Source: Rhyzopertha dominica (taxonomy: Eukaryota > Arthropoda > Insecta > Coleoptera > Bostrichidae). From it: DNA of 64,000 bases. Where the stretch lies: assembly GCA_025024175.1 (NCBI GenBank), contig QCXZ01000137.1:11222001-11286000 (forward strand), given 5' to 3'. The position numbers and the translations under genes were made by a program. The notes under the pieces were generated by a model that worked only from the letters and a program-made list of their open reading frames with translations, was not told the DNA's origin and searched no databases. Of the stretch, positions 60,305-64,000 are shown piece after piece; positions within the stretch are counted from its first letter, which is position 1, and each line of letters opens with the position of its first letter.

Positions 60305-61345
60305 AGCGGTTTAAATAAAGTAATAAAGGCTGTTGCAAAGAGAACAATCCCAAGCGGCTTTCAAAAATGCAACGTCCCTTGTTGGAATAAACAAACTGAT
60401 CCCTTGTATAGTCAGTATCAAGCTCATTTCACTTATGAATTGGCTGACGGGATTCTAGAATCCCTGAATCTATCTCGGTAAGAAAAAATAGAACCAACCG
60501 TTAATGAAACATATAAAAAATCATTAATTTCGCCTAATGTTTTAGCTTCTCTGCTGGTTAATTTCTCCAGTTCTGTTGAAATATCTTCGGAGGAATTTAA
60601 AAAAAAAATAAAGGAAAACTTCGTCAGTTAAGAAAAAGATGCGACCCTTCAGTAGAGTTGTCACAATTACTGGAAGAACTTCGGCAAGATATTTGTACTC
60701 TGAAAGACCGCAAAGCTGCTAGTTTTGATGGTATTTACCCAGAATTCTTGAAAAACTTAGGGGCCGAATGCTTTAAAATAATTGTTTTAGATACATACAT
60801 GTACTCTTCCAAGTTTGCTTCCGAAAATAAAGGTGATTCCTGTTTTTAAGCATGGGAAACCTCCAAATGAAGCAGGAAGTTATCGACCCATTGCCTTTCT
60901 GAGTGTCTACTACAAGTTACTAGAGAAATTACTTTACCAGAGAATAGGATCTATTATTGAACACTCACATCCGAAGGAACCAGCAGATTTTAGGAAGAAC
61001 AGAAGTTGCTGTGACCAAGTCTTGGCTCTAACAACATATGCTGAAACGATTGAAAACTGTAGTAGTGTTCATAGGCTCACTGACGGCCTATGATACTGTG
61101 TGGAAAGATGGATTGATCCTCGAACTATTTAATACTCTGAAATGTGGAAAGACTGTGAAGTTTATCGATGCAATGATGTTCCAACGGCAATTCGTGTTTC
61201 TGTGAGAGAATATTAACAAATTCTCTTACCGTTGAATAAAAAAAAATGTTTCTTTCGAGGATCTTATAAAAGTCGACCGTAGTCGCATAAAATTAACAGT
61301 ACTGTATAATGTATTAATGATTTTCATGACAATATATGTCGGTTT
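60305..61345 (+). pseudogene. non-LTR retrotransposon (CR1/Jockey-type) ORF2 fragment, copy 2
   Basis: This copy keeps the part that copy 1 (10043) lacks. AVAKRTIPSGFQKCNVPCWN near 60322 is the endonuclease/RT linker. ELRQDICTLKDRKAASFDGI near 60676 starts the polymerase domain. KVIPVFKHGKPPNEAGSYRP (60824 on) and PADFRKNRSCCDQVLAL are RT blocks 2 and 2a. At 61090-61200 the DNA is nearly identical to 10077-10190 (tatgatactgtgtggaaaga and beyond). About 1 kb is then missing, and the sequence resumes near 61262 in the 3' untranslated region shared with 11402 on (gtcgaccgtagt..cat.aaattaacag). Stops, frameshifts and the deletion make it inactive. The two copies overlap only at the catalytic-Asp block and the tail. 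Confidence 0.82.
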
Positions 61346-61559
61346 AAACAATAATTAGCCTTCATTTTGCTCTTTAGAAACCAAATAATAGCATTGTGTA
61401 TGCAGTTAGCAACTTTTTTCAGGACCATTGGCCCACGGCTCCTTGATACGTCATCGCACTTAACGTAAAAAAGTGCCCTAGTAAGAATATTAAAAAAAAA
61501 ACACTACCGACTGTAAAACTAATTTAAGGAACCGAACGAAATAAAACGGATAAATTGCC

Positions 61560-62420
61560 CTTGCCTACCATAAAATAATTTTAACGGTACTTTTAGGCCC
61601 ATGCTGCACCACGAACGCCCATTACACAGGGTCCTCCTATAAATTTCACCAAATTGGGCACCCTATCTAACAGGTGCTCGGCCAATGATTGGGATATAAC
61701 GGAGTCGACCGGCTGGTTAATTATTAATATCCGCTCACATAATACCCGTGAAACTGATCAATCGATCACAGAACTTTTCGTTGTCCTTCGAGGTCGACCG
61801 CGGGGTTAGGCCGTAAAAACAGCGGAACATCACAACGTTAACGAGGTATCCTTCCGGACGCTATCCTAGAATGGCCGGCTTCCGTTTCGGTTGCCGTAAG
61901 AGGATTAAAAAAAATTAGTTGGGGATATTGAATCGGAAATTTCAGCGCGCCCTCTGGCTTGTCCCGGCGGCGGTCGCCAAGATACGTTCTAGCGCAGTCC
62001 GTTTATGGGATTTATACTCCATAATTTATATGGCAAGTCCCGCTCTGGGCCTGCTGCACTTCTGGCTTATGGTCTGAATTAATATTGATTAGGGAACTAA
62101 ATTTTAATCAAGTCACATTATTAATGCGGACAAAACGCGCGACGCCGCCCCCGCAAGAGGCGGATTCGCGGNTACGGGGTCTTAGANGGACATTTGCTGC
62201 ATATTGNATTTGCCTTATTTCGGCGCTGGCACAGCTCAACAGCCGCGATTATTATTTATGATTAGCTAAGAAACTGCCGTCCTCCCCCGTTCTAATAATT
62301 CACGTTTGGGAAATCCACTATGCTGGGGCGCCTTACAAGTAATCATAGTCACTCACTGTTTGCCCCATTCTGCTAAGGAAACTGCGTTAATCGTCATAGG
62401 TTTGCGAAGAGCAGCATGAA
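61560..62420. promoter_or_regulatory. long G+C-richer complex block (candidate enhancer cluster)
   Basis: Balanced, CpG-rich, repeat-free sequence (cgaggtcgaccgcggggtt near 61789, cccggcggcggtcgcc near 61963, acaaaacgcgcgacgccgcc near 62130). Hox-like TTTATG words lie at 62002 and 62254, with a symmetric CCATAATTTATATGG at about 62019-62033. Three single ambiguous bases lie at about 62172-62207. No coding frame. The role is inferred. Confidence 0.42.
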
Positions 62421-63451
62421 GAGACAAACACAATTATGCAAGGATGATTAAATGGTCGTATTACTATACTATAATAAGATTTTTCAGCAAGACTTACAAA
62501 ATTACAGTATTACAGAATATCCCGTTCGGTTAGAAAAGCTGGCCATATTTTTGTAAAAAATCCCCAAATACCAATTATTTAAGTAGAAGAAAGAAAGCGA
62601 CTATGTCACATAATGCAAGCTTTTTATACAGAAAATAATATGAAATAAAGAAAGCACAGTGAAAGTATAAAAGAAAATAATGCAAAGGGCAAACAAACAC
62701 TTGCTCAAATTGCAGTTCCCTATAAAATATAGGTACATCGCAGTGCGCTGTAATGTGACAGCGTGCCCATCAAGTGCCAATCTCACCATAGTGCTGATGT
62801 TCCAAAGTACCGAATTTTCAGTTTAGTCTGCACCCACTATAGATGCTTACAGGTCAAACATTATATTTGGTATTCCAGCTCTATGCTTGGTAGCATTAAA
62901 CTGCTGAGTGGTAAAATGACGCTCATTAAAAAAAGAACTCTTTATTACCTATAAATAACTGTGCTTTTTAGATCGTCAACTTGCTAGGTTAAAACTGCCT
63001 TTTAAGTAAAAACTAAAATTTAGATATCACTGAAAAATGTTATAGTTGAAAAGGGTAAACTAGCATGAATAAGGAACACAGACTATAAGACAAACTTAAC
63101 TACGAGTCGACTTAAAAATTTAAGAGTTTTCAAGGTGGAACTATAAAGGAAATCTACCCATCTTCCAAATTTAATTTTCACGGCAGGTATAATATCACAC
63201 AGGTTTTAAACATCTTACTGGCAGGCGGAGTGAGATACATTTCGTTTTTTTTTTTAATAAACTGTCTTTTCTATTTGGGTAAATAAATTACGCCCCTTGC
63301 TCGATGTACACTGGCTTTAATTTATCCACAAAAAAGAACGCTCAAGTGATAAGGTTAATGTTGTAGTAGCATTTAATAACCAATAGAAGCTACCGTTAAA
63401 TTCTGCTGGTCTTTATTAGAGAGGTGTTATTAATCCAAGACTTCCAAAACA
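62421..63451. other. A+T-rich DNA, nothing recognised
   Basis: Only short frames without motifs, and a poly-T run near 63247. Confidence 0.4.
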
Positions 63452-63757
63452 TTAAATTTTGTTCATTGAATAATCATGCAAAAAATTAACATTGTCTTGG
63501 TTCTTCGAATGACCAGAAGTAGAAGAAGAAAACATTCTTTTATCCTCAACTCCAAAGCTTCTACTCGACTGACTTACGTAAGAAACAGTGCAGTCTGAAC
63601 ATTGAACTGAATACAATCCAGATATAAGCAAATGCTGTACGAGTTCTTGTTTATAAGAGGTTACAAATTTGAATGTAATTAAAATCTTTGACATTTTTAC
63701 TTGTAGAGAAACGAAAATGGAAGGTTTAATTGAAGGTAAAGAAGTAATTGGAGGCAA
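63452..63757 (-). pseudogene. Penelope-like element GIY-YIG endonuclease fragment
   Basis: The 101-codon minus-strand frame contains HLLISGLYSVQCSDCTVSYV and then SQSSRSF (residues about 42-68). This matches the GIY-YIG endonuclease of Penelope-like retroelements: GLY stands for GIY at residues 47-49, the YVS of the YIG strand follows 11 residues later, the two Cys of the family's CxxC insert are present, and the Arg of the RSF block is the catalytic Arg position. The usual downstream helix with Glu is not visible; the frame decays after residue 75. The reverse-transcriptase part expected upstream (beyond 63757) is not recognisable. It is inactive. Confidence 0.7.
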
Positions 63758-64000
63758 TTTGTTATACGGTTCATCAATGATATGAATCAGAAAGTTATTT
63801 GATAAACCAAGTTTATATCATTCTCGAACAAAATAGCATAGAAAAGTTTTAAAAGATGGTATGACGGGATGAGAAGAGTTAAACGGAATTATTGCGTTTT
63901 TAGTTGTGGTTTTTCTATGACAAATGCAATTAAGAATTAATGTAATAGGAGAAAGTTATCAAGTCAGAAAAAGGTTTTGCTCAACAACAATTTCAGGGGG
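63758..64000. other. A+T-rich DNA at the window edge, nothing recognised
   Basis: If more of the Penelope-type element survives, its upstream part would lie here and beyond the window, but no motif is visible. Confidence 0.35.

Noticed and set aside
1..64000. CRISPR arrays, bacterial operons or phage modules
   Set aside because: No regularly spaced identical repeats and no ribosome-binding-site-led gene runs; the DNA is clearly eukaryotic.

Overview
The window reads as A+T-rich nuclear DNA of an animal, most likely an insect. The transposase pseudogenes, the mariner copy, the CR1/Jockey-type retrotransposon pieces and the Penelope-type GIY-YIG fragment all have insect-like character. A beetle is possible, but I cannot fix the order. 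I recognise no intact host protein-coding gene and no rRNA or tRNA gene. Nearly all open frames are short, low-complexity chance frames. This looks like a gene desert or a very long intron: mostly unique A+T-rich DNA, with decayed mobile elements and several long, G+C-richer, complex non-coding blocks of the kind that often hold enhancers near developmental genes.

Layout. 1-8 kb: unique DNA with two G+C-richer blocks (1255-1640, 4800-5690) and a possible orphan exon (7963-8110). 8.7-11.5 kb: a TTAA-flanked non-autonomous DNA transposon (8691-9597) and a 5'-truncated non-LTR retrotransposon (10043-11490). 15-24 kb: a dispersed repeat copy, a regulatory-like block, a 907-bp mariner (19455-20361) and a second transposase relic. 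24.4-28.8 kb: two copies, in opposite orientation, of a hAT-like element built from TATCGATAC-like units, with a Penelope/hammerhead-like hairpin between them (26688-26786). 29.1-30.2 kb: a long regulatory-like block. 35.5-36.9 kb: a complete Tc1/mariner-superfamily element with 63-bp inverted repeats and TA target duplications, but a broken transposase. 37-38 kb: a regulatory-like block. 39.1-40.3 kb: gag/protease relic of a Ty3/gypsy-type element, minus strand. 41.2-42.1 kb: a regulatory-like block. 42.6-44.3 kb: two reverse-transcriptase relics. 48.6-49.4 kb: a regulatory-like block. 50.2-52.1 kb: a transposase pseudogene and a 298-bp hAT-like element with a perfect 8-bp duplication. 53.36-53.46 kb: a near-canonical hammerhead ribozyme on the minus strand. 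54.1-54.6 kb: another reverse-transcriptase relic. 56.5-58.8 kb: two regulatory-like blocks. 60.3-61.3 kb: a second copy of the 10-kb retrotransposon family. 61.6-62.4 kb: a regulatory-like block. 63.5-63.8 kb: a Penelope-type GIY-YIG endonuclease relic.

The most interesting feature is the minus-strand hairpin 53464-53361. It carries every invariant hammerhead core position (CTGATGA, GAAA, U16.1-C17), a closable helix II and III, and a 30-bp interrupted helix I. A second, decayed hammerhead-like hairpin at 26.7 kb and the Penelope-type endonuclease fragment at 63.5 kb suggest that ribozyme-bearing retroelements have been active in this genome. The other genes do not act together as a pathway; they are independent mobile-element remnants set among candidate cis-regulatory DNA.
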